Below are positions 1-6,590 of a stretch of DNA of 8,714 bases, piece after piece. The translations under genes and the position numbers were made by a program. Below the pieces are notes generated by a model that was not told the origin of the DNA, did not search any database, and saw only the letters and a list, made by a program, of their open reading frames with translations. Each line of letters starts with the position of its first letter. Positions within the stretch are counted from its first letter, which is position 1. The stretch comes from Pseudomonadota bacterium. Its GTDB lineage: Bacteria > Pseudomonadota > Alphaproteobacteria > Rs-D84. The stretch lies in contig JAEXCU010000016.1 of NCBI GenBank assembly GCA_023402015.1, positions 1 through 8,714 of the forward strand, written 5' to 3'.

Positions 1-2446
1 GTGTTTCACCACACCCCGCGCATGCGCCCGGGAATTCAAAATAATGCGGCAATAATTCCAAATGTTTTGGTATGTTCAGGTTTAATTTGTCGCGCGCAAT
101 ATCGGGTAATTTTACCGCCGCATCAAATGCCGCCTGATTTCCGGCCGCATCTTTTAATGGCGCCAGGGCCAATGCATGCACCGGACAATTTTTGACACAG
201 ATATTGCACCCGGTACAATCAGCCGGGGAAATATTCAATGTGAAATACATATTCGGCCCCAGTTCCGGCGTCTTCATCGGCACGACAATTATGCCATTTG
301 CACGGGCGGCGGCAACCTGGTCTTCGCTTAAAACCTTGATACGAATGGCCGCGTGCGGACACAATTGTGAGCATTTTCCGCACTGAATGCATTTTTCCAA
401 ATCGCATACTGCGACACGGTCAGATATCGCACGCTTTTCATATTTGGATGTTCCGACCGGATATTGACCGGCACCGAATTCGCCACCAACGCGGAATCGC
501 GACACAGGCAAACTGTCCCCACGATTTGCCGCCATTTCGCCCAATGTACCCGCGATTTCCGCCGGGGCGTCCACGGTCATTGCCGGAATAAAATCCGGGG
601 CAAATGATGAAATAGATGACGGCAACGTGTACTGGTGCAGATATTCAGACGCGCGGTCAACCGCGGCCCAGTTGGCCTGAACAACATCCATACCTTTTTT
701 CTTGTATGTTTTTTCAATCGCAACCTTGGCCGATTGGGCCGCAACCGCCGGGTCAATAACATGCGTCAAATTAAAGAAATTCAACATAATAAATGTATTA
801 ATACGATTGCCCAACCCCAGTTCCGCCGCCGCCTGGTTCGCATTCAAAAAGAACACGCGCGCGCGAATTCTGATTAAATGTTCCTGGGTTTCCCGCGGCA
901 GGTTTGCAAATGCCTCGTCCGGGGTCATGGACGTATTAATCATAACGGTGCCCCCTGCGCGCAGGCCACGGAACACGTCAAAGCGTTGTGCAATCATAAA
1001 ATTAGAAACACTGATGAAATCGGCAACCTCTATCAAATACTGACTTTGGATTGGGGCATCGGAAAATCTGATATGCGACGCGGTTAAACCACCAGATTTT
1101 TTGGAATCGTAAACCGCATAAGATTGCGGATACAAATCAGAATTTTCACCAACGATTTTTACAATATTTTTTACTGCGCCAACGGTTCCGTCCGAACCAA
1201 TACCATATAAAATGGCAGTTTGGAAATTCGGGGCCTGAACGGCAAACGCCGGATCGGTTTTTAACGATAAGCCTGACAAATCGTCGTCAATTCCTACGGT
1301 GAAATTATGATGTAATTTACCCAGCATCAGGTTTTCATACACGGCCTTGACATCGCGTGGTTTAAATTCTTTGGAACCCAAACCATAACGTCCGCCAAAC
1401 ACATCCGCACGGTCGCCAACAACGGTTTTAACATCCTGGTACAATGGTTCGCCAATTGCGCCCGGTTCCTTGGTACGGTCCAGAACGGCAATGCGTTTAA
1501 CCGTTTTTGGCAACGCGGCCAGGAATGCCTCCACCGGGAACGGACGATAAAGATGTATTTTTAACAATCCCAATCCGGACGGTAAATATGGCAATGTTTC
1601 TTCTATGGTTTCACATGCGCTGCCCATTGCGACAATAACATTTTCGGCCGCCGGGTCGCCAACATAGTCCACCAAGTGATACGTGCGACCGGTTAATTTT
1701 GCAAATTCATCCATGCATTCCTGCACAATTTCAGGCGTTTTCGCATACAGTGGGTTGGCTGCCTCGCGTCCCTGGAAATAAACATCGGGGTTTTGGGCCG
1801 TACCACGAATTGTCGGATTGTCTGGTGTCATACCGCGCGCGCGATTGGCCAATACCAAATCATCTGGAATCATTTTGCGCAAAACATCATCATCAATTCG
1901 CGTCAGACGCGATTCTTCATGACTGGTGCGGAAACCGTCAAAGAAATGTAAAAACGGTACACGTGCGCGCAGGGTCGCCGCATGTGCAATTGCGGCCATG
2001 TCAGAGGCCTGTTGAACATTATGACTGGACAATAATGCAAATCCGGTCTGGCGCACGGCCATAACATCGCTGTGGTCGCCAAAAATGGATAATGCATGTG
2101 TTGCCAACGCACGCGCCGCAACATGCATTACAAACGGTGTTTGTTCGCCGGCAATTTTATACATGTTCGGTATCATCAGCAATAATCCCTGGGATGCGGT
2201 AAATGTTGTTGCCAACGCCCCCATCTGCAATGCGCCATGCATTGCGCCGGCGGCACCGCCTTCGGATTGCATTTCTATAATTTGTGGGATTGCACCCCAA
2301 ATGTTTTTCTTGTGCTGAAAAGACCATTCATCGGCCAGTTCCCCCATGGTACTGCTGGGGGTAATTGGATAAATTGCGGCAAATTCGCTGCATCTGTATG
2401 CGACATCAGCCGCGGCCCAGTTTCCATCAACAATTAAATTAGCCAT
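1..2446 (-). CDS. nifJ: Pyruvate:ferredoxin (flavodoxin) oxidoreductase, 3' part outside the window
   Basis: Cytoplasmic enzyme that oxidatively decarboxylates pyruvate with CoA to acetyl-CoA and CO2, passing electrons to ferredoxin or flavodoxin. The reading frame is open from 2446 to the left edge, giving 815 codons; the family is usually about 1170-1200 residues, so roughly the last third is missing. Visible landmarks: the N-terminal YPITPSS motif (26-32), the QSEGG thiamine-diphosphate region with E62, RALATHALSIFGDHSD beginning at R112, and FGGRYGLGSKEF in the middle domain. Two ferredoxin-type 4Fe-4S motifs follow, CIQCGKC with C686/689/692/696 and CTGCNIC with C744/747/750/754. The CAGCGE motif (C809, C812) opens the TPP-binding domain and supplies ligands of the third cluster. 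Start 2446 is chosen because AAGGA (2456-2460) lies 9 bases upstream; an in-frame ATG at 2473 lacks a comparable site. Family assignment is very secure; only the symbol is conventional. Confidence 0.96.
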   Translation of the reverse strand, partial: MANLIVDGNWAAADVAYRCSEFAAIYPITPSSTMGELADEWSFQHKKNIWGAIPQIIEMQSEGGAAGAMHGALQMGALATTFTASQGLLLMIPNMYKIAGEQTPFVMHVAARALATHALSIFGDHSDVMAVRQTGFALLSSHNVQQASDMAAIAHAATLRARVPFLHFFDGFRTSHEESRLTRIDDDVLRKMIPDDLVLANRARGMTPDNPTIRGTAQNPDVYFQGREAANPLYAKTPEIVQECMDEFAKLTGRTYHLVDYVGDPAAENVIVAMGSACETIEETLPYLPSGLGLLKIHLYRPFPVEAFLAALPKTVKRIAVLDRTKEPGAIGEPLYQDVKTVVGDRADVFGGRYGLGSKEFKPRDVKAVYENLMLGKLHHNFTVGIDDDLSGLSLKTDPAFAVQAPNFQTAILYGIGSDGTVGAVKNIVKIVGENSDLYPQSYAVYDSKKSGGLTASHIRFSDAPIQSQYLIEVADFISVSNFMIAQRFDVFRGLRAGGTVMINTSMTPDEAFANLPRETQEHLIRIRARVFFLNANQAAAELGLGNRINTFIMLNFFNLTHVIDPAVAAQSAKVAIEKTYKKKGMDVVQANWAAVDRASEYLHQYTLPSSISSFAPDFIPAMTVDAPAEIAGTLGEMAANRGDSLPVSRFRVGGEFGAGQYPVGTSKYEKRAISDRVAVCDLEKCIQCGKCSQLCPHAAIRIKVLSEDQVAAARANGIIVVPMKTPELGPNMYFTLNISPADCTGCNICVKNCPVHALALAPLKDAAGNQAAFDAAVKLPDIARDKLNLNIPKHLELLPHYFEFPGACAGCGET

Positions 2447-2492
2447 CGTAATTTTTCCTTCGTGATTTTCCATGTAATTAATATAGCCCTGA

Positions 2493-2521
2493 ATGATACT
2501 GCCATTTTTTTCCCAAGGCAA
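2493..2521 (-). promoter_or_regulatory. Sigma70-type promoter for the pyruvate:ferredoxin oxidoreductase gene
   Basis: On the minus strand a TTGCCT -35 box (2516-2521) and a TATCAT -10 box (2493-2498) are separated by exactly 17 bases. They match the consensus at 4/6 and 5/6. Transcription would start near 2486, giving a 5' leader of about 40 bases that contains the AAGGA ribosome site at 2456-2460. This is assigned by eye from sequence alone. Confidence 0.55.
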
Positions 2522-2540
2522 GACTTTGTTAAAACATATA

Positions 2541-2569
2541 TTGACAAATTTATATTTTAGTGTTATTTT
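2541..2569 (+). promoter_or_regulatory. Sigma70-type promoter with extended -10 for the ClpP-like gene
   Basis: A perfect TTGACA (2541-2546) is followed after 17 bases by TATTTT (2564-2569, 4/6). A TGT triplet directly precedes the -10, giving an extended -10 element. The predicted start near 2576 leaves a very short leader before the ATG at 2592, with GAGAG (2581-2585) as ribosome site. It runs back-to-back with the oxidoreductase promoter, and the two -35 boxes are about 20 bases apart. Confidence 0.6.
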
Positions 2570-2591
2570 AAAAAAAACAAGAGAGCATATA

Positions 2592-3119
2592 ATGGACAAC
2601 ACATACGGCCAATTATACGAAAAAAATTATGTTGAACACGACAAAATTTTTGTCCAGGGCACCATTAATTACACAAACAGATATCGTTTTTACAATGCAA
2701 TTGAAAAATTGGTTAATCTGAAATTGGCCCAGGTGGCCCAGTGGCGCGCACAAAAATTTTATGGCGCACCGATTATTCATATTTATTTTGATTGCCCCGA
2801 TGAAAAAATGTATGACCGCCAGGCGTCCAGATTTTTTGAATTGATTGAACGTGCACGCGATGGCGGGGTAATTATTGAAACAAATACCATGGGGCCAACC
2901 AGTGGCTGGGCCAGCACAATGGCCAGCATGTACGCCAGTCCGCGTTTCCGCAACATGTACCAAGATTCATATCATTACTATTACGAAACAACATATGATA
3001 AAAAGACCCGCAAAACAACCGTGTCGCCAAACAAAACAATTATGAACCCGGACCAATGCCTGGCCGCGGGATTTTGCGACAATATATTTTTGACGAACGG
3101 CGGCATTAAAACCAGATAA
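2592..3119 (+). CDS. Divergent, shortened ClpP-fold (Clp protease/crotonase-like) protein
   Basis: A 175-residue protein with no signal peptide or membrane segment. It can be aligned by eye to ClpP along its length: DKIFVQGTI (17-25) with the ClpP IIFLGGPI strand, PIIHIYFDCPDE (60-71) with IYLYINSPGG, MGPTSGWAS (100-108) with the nucleophile region, and IMNPDQCLAAGFCDNIF (150-166) with the ClpP tail FLSAPEAVEYGLVDSIL. S104 and H128 fall where the catalytic Ser and His are expected, 24 residues apart against 25 in E. coli ClpP, and an RF pair sits 14-15 residues after the Ser in both. The catalytic Asp position appears to be K148 (or N147). Only about 20 residues separate His from that position instead of about 49, so the ClpP handle region is essentially absent. 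The glycine pair in the ClpP oxyanion SPGG is also replaced by CPDE. Protease activity is therefore uncertain. The start at 2592 is preferred over ATG 2493, which lies upstream of the promoter. The gene ends at a bidirectional terminator. Confidence 0.65.
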   Translation: MDNTYGQLYEKNYVEHDKIFVQGTINYTNRYRFYNAIEKLVNLKLAQVAQWRAQKFYGAPIIHIYFDCPDEKMYDRQASRFFELIERARDGGVIIETNTMGPTSGWASTMASMYASPRFRNMYQDSYHYYYETTYDKKTRKTTVSPNKTIMNPDQCLAAGFCDNIFLTNGGIKTR

Positions 3120-3147
3120 AAAACGGGGCACCTGCCCCATTTTTTAT
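3116..3147. terminator. Bidirectional Rho-independent terminator between convergent genes
   Basis: GGGGCA-CC-TGCCCC (3125-3138) is flanked by ATAAAAAA on the left and TTTTTTAT on the right. The whole 32-base stretch is palindromic apart from one C/A mismatch. Each strand therefore has a GC stem followed by a T tract, serving the ClpP-like gene (stop 3117-3119, inside the palindrome) and ctpA (stop 3152-3154). Confidence 0.88.
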
Positions 3148-3151
3148 TGGT

Positions 3152-4627
3152 TTATTTTTTCTGCGACTTTTTGGAATCACGCGGGGCGGATTTTGTTTCA
3201 GACGATTTTGCCTTGTCTGCTTTATCCGCTTTATCATTTTTTTCCGCGTGCGTATCAGAATCTGCAACCGGTTCCGCATCATCTGCCGAAACCGGCGCGG
3301 ATGCACGTGCATTTAATTTAGACATTGCACGAACCATATCCATGCCACGTTGCAATTGGTAATCCAATGCGTCTTTTTCTTCGTCGGTCAATTCTTTGTC
3401 TTCTTCGTCATTAGATTTTTTGTCGTCTTTCTTTTTGGCGGCATCGTTTTTCAGTGCGTTTTTAAATGACGCCTCGGAATACAGGCTTTCTTTGCGTTCC
3501 AGAACCTCTACCTTGCTTTGCAGAACCTCAATATCCGGGGTTATACCTTCGTTTTGAATTGAACGACCCGACGGTGTGTAATAACGTGCAATTGTGATAT
3601 GAATCGCGGTTCCATCGCCCAGGGGCTTTTGCTGTTGAACACTGCCCTTGCCGAACGATTGCGACCCCATAACTAACGCGCGGCCGTTGTCTTGCAATGC
3701 ACCGGCGACAATTTCGGATGCAGATGCAGAACCATGGTTAATTAAAACGACCACCGGTTTTCCATTTGTTAAATCACCGGGTTTTGCAAAACTGCGGTCA
3801 ATATTTGTTTTGCCTTTGCCACGCGTAGATACGATTTCACCACCATCCAAGAACGCATCAGACACATCAATGGCCGCGGTCAAATATCCGCCCGGATTAT
3901 TTCGCACGTCAACGATGTACCCAATAACATTTTTCTTTTCCAATTTTTCAATGGCCTCGCGCAGTTCTTTGGCCGTGGTTGCCCCAAAATCAGAAATGCG
4001 AATGTATCCGATTTTTTCATCTTTATCGGTGGCATCCGCCATTGTTTTTTCTTCGTATTTTACCGATTTTACCTTGATAATTGCACGTTTCAGCGTCAGT
4101 GTTTTTGGTTCCTGGCCGTCGGATACAACGGTCAATTTAACCTTGGTTCCCGGACGCCCTTTCATCTTTTTTACCGCCTGATTCAGTGTCAGGTCAAAAA
4201 CCTGTTCATCATCAATGTGGGTAATATAATCACCGGCCTTGATCCCGGCCTTTTCTGCGGGCGTGTCATCAATGGGCGATATTACACGAACAGCGCCCTT
4301 ATCACTTGTAATCTGAATACCCAGACCGCCGAATTCACCATGGGATTTATCACTGAATTCTTTGAAATCATCGGCCGACAGATACGAAGAATGCGGGTCC
4401 AACGCACCCAACATGCCGTTCATGGCCGCTTCCAGCATTTTCTTTTCGTCTGCTTCTTCTACAAAACTGTCGCGGGCCACTTCAAACACCAGGGCCAGTT
4501 TTTTTAACTGTTCATAAATTTGTTCATCGGTCAGATGTACAACTGGTTCATCTTTCTTGTTTTTTTCGGCCGCAAAACCGGTAATTGGCATTAGCAAAGC
4601 AATAATAACCAAAAATTTTTTAAACAT
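3152..4627 (-). CDS. ctpA: C-terminal processing protease (S41 family, CtpA/Prc-like)
   Basis: A 491-residue exported serine protease of the tail-specific protease family, which trims or degrades envelope proteins from their C-termini. Residues 1-20 form a Sec signal peptide (MFKKF followed by a hydrophobic core, cleavage after A19 or A20). The LDPHSSYL segment (76-83) precedes a PDZ domain at about 95-180 (GGLGIQI, AGIKAGD). The S41 core follows, with DVRNNPGGYL (240-249) and the catalytic triad predicted as S302 (GSASASE), K327 (SFGKGS) and Q331. The Ser-Lys spacing of 25 matches Prc and D1 protease. The protein is at the long end for the family because residues from about 397 on form a Lys/Asp/Ser/Ala-rich, probably disordered tail ending KKSQKK. 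AAGGA (4634-4638) lies 6 bases before the ATG. It is monocistronic and ends at the shared terminator. Substrates cannot be told from context. Confidence 0.93.
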   Translation of the reverse strand: MFKKFLVIIALLMPITGFAAEKNKKDEPVVHLTDEQIYEQLKKLALVFEVARDSFVEEADEKKMLEAAMNGMLGALDPHSSYLSADDFKEFSDKSHGEFGGLGIQITSDKGAVRVISPIDDTPAEKAGIKAGDYITHIDDEQVFDLTLNQAVKKMKGRPGTKVKLTVVSDGQEPKTLTLKRAIIKVKSVKYEEKTMADATDKDEKIGYIRISDFGATTAKELREAIEKLEKKNVIGYIVDVRNNPGGYLTAAIDVSDAFLDGGEIVSTRGKGKTNIDRSFAKPGDLTNGKPVVVLINHGSASASEIVAGALQDNGRALVMGSQSFGKGSVQQQKPLGDGTAIHITIARYYTPSGRSIQNEGITPDIEVLQSKVEVLERKESLYSEASFKNALKNDAAKKKDDKKSNDEEDKELTDEEKDALDYQLQRGMDMVRAMSKLNARASAPVSADDAEPVADSDTHAEKNDKADKADKAKSSETKSAPRDSKKSQKK

Positions 4628-4738
4628 TAAAATTCCTTTCCGTAAAACAAAGATTTTATAACGTTATCAGCATAAAACAAAAAGCCCCGACCCGCAAGTG
4701 CGTTTTTACATAATATTTAGCAAAAACCGTATAAAAAC
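4628..4738 (-). promoter_or_regulatory. ctpA upstream region with a 10-base palindrome
   Basis: This AT-rich leader contains no gene. ATAACGTTAT (4658-4667) is a perfect palindrome that overlaps a possible TATAAA -10 box for ctpA on the minus strand; no convincing -35 box accompanies it. CGC-AAGT-GCG followed by five T (4693-4707, plus strand) is a weak hairpin. The region presumably holds the ctpA promoter, but I cannot place it securely. Confidence 0.3.
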
Positions 4739-4766
4739 TTGACAAAAATTATTTAAGAACTATATT
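4739..4766 (+). promoter_or_regulatory. Sigma70-type promoter for the Fic-kinase operon
   Basis: A perfect TTGACA (4739-4744) is followed after 16 bases by TATATT (4761-4766, 5/6). A start near 4773 would give an unusually long leader of about 160 bases before the Fic start codon at 4936. That leader contains the structured repeat described separately. No other plus-strand promoter of similar quality is seen between ctpA and the Fic gene. Confidence 0.6.
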
Positions 4767-4791
4767 TATGTTAAAGATTTTATTCTTATTG

Positions 4792-4910
4792 ATTTGCCGC
4801 ACACAAGCCACCGTTTGGATTCGGCAAATGCAAGACGAACGAAATCCCAGGAATTGGGGCAAAAAATGCGATAAAAAACGCCACCTGAAAACGGTGGTTT
4901 GAAATCGGCA
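4792..4910 (+). promoter_or_regulatory. Structured 5' leader of the Fic operon with two alternative folds
   Basis: Fold A is long-range. CAAGCCACCGTTT (4804-4816) pairs with AAACGGTGGTTTG (4889-4901), 13 pairs with one G-U, and after a 4x4 internal loop TGCCG (4795-4799) pairs with CGGCA (4906-4910). Fold B is local. ATTTGCCG (4792-4799) pairs with CGGCAAAT (4822-4829), and CCACC (4881-4885) pairs with GGTGG (4893-4897). The folds share strands and exclude each other, as in attenuators and riboswitches. Small interior hairpins (CCCA-GGAAT-TGGG, 4846-4858; GGATT/AATCC, 4817-4821 with 4843-4847) are also possible. It matches no riboswitch class I recognise. The pairing is seen in the sequence; a regulatory role is inference. 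Confidence 0.4.
4811..4894 (+). repeat. 84-base inverted-end repeat, copy 1 (in the Fic leader)
   Basis: This copy matches the element at 8612-8694 in register. Shared blocks are CCGTTTGGATT-C/A-GGC at the left end, CAGGAATNNGGG starting exactly 37 bases in, an A6 tract near base 62, then CC, six bases and AAACGG at the right end, with one single-base gap. The remaining interior is not conserved. Its ends form inverted repeats, extended outward as CCACCGTTT/AAACGGTGG (4808-4816 and 4889-4897). On the minus strand the CCACC/GGTGG hairpin is followed by CG and six T, which resembles a terminator. There is no clear target-site duplication. Confidence 0.6.
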
Positions 4911-4922
4911 CCTGCCCTGGAT

Positions 4923-4926
4923 GGAG
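4923..4926 (+). promoter_or_regulatory. Ribosome binding site that decides the Fic start
   Basis: GGAG lies 9 bases before the ATG at 4936. The in-frame ATG at 4921 has no purine-rich site upstream of it (CACCTGCCCTGG), so 4936 is preferred. Confidence 0.6.
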
Positions 4927-4935
4927 CAACGCGAC

Positions 4936-5658
4936 ATGACCAAAACGCCTTCTTTGAAAAGCCAAATTGAACGCAATCGCGTGTCCATTTCCGCCATGTT
5001 GTCTGGCAGTCAAACATTTAATCGTCTGAACAGCCTGAACTGGATTCGGCATGAATTGGTAAACGAAGCAACGATTTTATTTCAATATCCGGACTATATG
5101 CCTAAATCGGAAAAATCGTTATATCTGGATTATACAAATATGTCCAACCTGGGGGATGCGTGGGATTATATTTTAAAACACCAAAAAACAACAATTGATA
5201 ATTTACAAATCCGTCGGGTACACACCATCCTGGCCCAGGGTACAAATATCCCAGGCGGCGTTTATCGTGTTTCATCGGCATTTATTGAAAAATTGCAAAT
5301 GCATGCGCCGAACTATGCGACATTGCTGTACCGGTTGGACGATATTCAATTCAATATATCCAACGAAAACATCCCGGTTTTAACCCGCGCGTTTAACACA
5401 CATTACGACCTGATTGCGGCCCAACCGTTTAACGATTTTAACAAACGCACTGCGCGATTAATTATGAATTGGATTTTAATCCAAAACGATTATCGCCCGA
5501 TTTTATTCAACAAAAAAACCGACAAAGACGCATATATGGCGGCACTGTTGGCGCGCGCCCAGGACGATTGCAAAACATATTCACATTACATGTACGAATG
5601 CATGCTGCGCACACAACGGGAAATCATAAAACTGCTTAGCAAATCCAAGGTTATGTAA
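4936..5658 (+). CDS. Fic-domain protein with a degenerate active site (His replaced by Gln)
   Basis: A 240-residue soluble protein. Fic proteins usually transfer AMP or another nucleotide-derived group to hydroxyl side chains of target proteins. The core motif HPFx(D/E)GNGRxxR appears as QPFNDFNKRTAR (163-174). P164, F165, D167, N169, R171 and R174 are kept, Gln replaces the catalytic His, and FNK replaces GNG (the Lys also occurs in Doc-type proteins). The flap region is present as IPGGVYR (105-111). Near the N-terminus KSQIERNRVS (8-17) resembles the inhibitory helix of class II Fic proteins (SSxIEGNxLT), with the Glu at E12. The His codon is CAA (5422-5424), a single third-base change from His, so a sequencing error or a recent loss is possible. 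As written the protein should be inactive as an AMP transferase and might act as a binding or regulatory pseudoenzyme. It is first in an operon, one base ahead of the kinase gene. Fold assignment is secure; function is not. Confidence 0.85.
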   Translation: MTKTPSLKSQIERNRVSISAMLSGSQTFNRLNSLNWIRHELVNEATILFQYPDYMPKSEKSLYLDYTNMSNLGDAWDYILKHQKTTIDNLQIRRVHTILAQGTNIPGGVYRVSSAFIEKLQMHAPNYATLLYRLDDIQFNISNENIPVLTRAFNTHYDLIAAQPFNDFNKRTARLIMNWILIQNDYRPILFNKKTDKDAYMAALLARAQDDCKTYSHYMYECMLRTQREIIKLLSKSKVM

Positions 5659-5659
5659 A

Positions 5660-6589
5660 ATGACACCTGCACAAAAAATAAAAACTCTTAATCATGGTCG
5701 TGAAACATATGCTGTGTATTACGGCGATGAATTTGTGTTGAAACGTCCCCTGCCAACATTCGGCCAGGCGGCAATGGATGCCTGGTTGGAAAAGCAACAC
5801 CGAACAAACGACGTCATCAAAGAAATCCGTGCTGTGAACAATCCGGTTTATAATGTTCCAGATATGCGTTTTATTAATGACCAAGAATATCAAATATTGG
5901 AAGACCGTGCGGTGGGATTACCACTGACCCGTGAATTATACCGTCATTTGTCGCGTCGCCAACAATTTGAAATCAGAAACAGTATTGCCAGTTTTCTGGT
6001 GGACATGAACGAATTAAAACCGGTTCAGCCCGCAATGACACATAAAATCAGCGATGAATTAAAATTTGCCCGCCTGGACAATTTCGTTGAAAACAAGATG
6101 TCAAAATTCTTTAACATTAATGACGTGCGTCAAATGGCAAAAATACGCGACAACGTGGCAACATTTGAATATACAACACGTTGTGCATGGTCGCATGGCG
6201 ATTTGAATTCGGGTAATGTTTTATATAACCCACAAACCAGCAAATTGTCATTTATTGACTTTGCCGAGGCCGGTTATAAATATATTTATCGCGATATATT
6301 TTCCCCACTGCAGATTGAATTGGAAATATACAAACCCGTGTACGAATTGTATGTGCGTATGCATAACAAAAGTCTGTACCCAATGATGTCGGGTAAACAT
6401 CAACAATTGCGCGAAATTATGAAGTACAGAATTATGGTTGTATGGCTGAAACGTTTTATCAAGGCCGCTGATGACCTGCGCATTAATCCGTTCAATGAAA
6501 AAAGTATTCGCAACAACCAAGAAAAAGTTGCATTTATGCGCGAACAAATTCAAAACTTTATTGATTTAGAACGGGCATTTGCCAGATAA
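5660..6589 (+). CDS. APH/choline-kinase-like phosphotransferase
   Basis: A 309-residue soluble protein of the aminoglycoside phosphotransferase/choline kinase fold. It probably moves a phosphate from ATP to a small molecule or a protein; the substrate is unknown. ATP-site residues are visible: K28 in FVLKRP, E55 in the next helix as a possible salt-bridge partner, and a hinge at ILEDRAVGLPL (79-89). The catalytic loop is HGDLNSGNVLYN with H179, D181 and N186, followed by the metal-binding IDFAEAG with D200 and E203. All key residues are present, in contrast to the Fic partner. The helical C-terminal part is typical of substrate lobes in this superfamily. The ATG is one base after the Fic stop codon, with AAGG (5647-5650) inside the Fic gene, which implies translational coupling. 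It need not act on antibiotics: there is no resistance context, and many homologues phosphorylate sugars, lipids or proteins. Confidence 0.85.
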   Translation: MTPAQKIKTLNHGRETYAVYYGDEFVLKRPLPTFGQAAMDAWLEKQHRTNDVIKEIRAVNNPVYNVPDMRFINDQEYQILEDRAVGLPLTRELYRHLSRRQQFEIRNSIASFLVDMNELKPVQPAMTHKISDELKFARLDNFVENKMSKFFNINDVRQMAKIRDNVATFEYTTRCAWSHGDLNSGNVLYNPQTSKLSFIDFAEAGYKYIYRDIFSPLQIELEIYKPVYELYVRMHNKSLYPMMSGKHQQLREIMKYRIMVVWLKRFIKAADDLRINPFNEKSIRNNQEKVAFMREQIQNFIDLERAFAR

Positions 6590-6590
6590 A

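Noticed and set aside
2447..2473. Nine-residue longer start of the oxidoreductase from ATG 2473
   Set aside because: The AAGGA site would fall inside the coding part, and 2446 gives the usual short N-terminus before the DGN segment of this family. It is not excluded.
2493..2591. 33-residue N-terminal extension of the ClpP-like protein from ATG 2493
   Set aside because: It would start upstream of the TTGACA/TATTTT promoter, and the extension is low-complexity intergenic-type sequence.
3648..4181. 177-codon plus-strand open frame
   Set aside because: It is entirely antisense to the S41 core of ctpA, with no recognisable domain; a shadow frame.
4768..4902. 44-codon open frame (MLKILFLLIC...) in the Fic leader, in frame with the Fic gene and ended by one TGA
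   Set aside because: Its ATG lies upstream of the predicted transcription start, it has no ribosome site, and it runs across the structured repeat. Readthrough of TGA is not supported elsewhere in the window.
4907..4917. GGCACCTGCCC shared with the terminator stem at 3127-3137
   Set aside because: An 11-base match with no shared flanks or T tract. It is likely coincidence between short GC stems.
4749..5052. Three overlapping minus-strand open frames of 82-88 codons
   Set aside because: They overlap the repeat and the Fic 5' end in different frames, with no promoter or ribosome site. They look like frames opened by the repeat.
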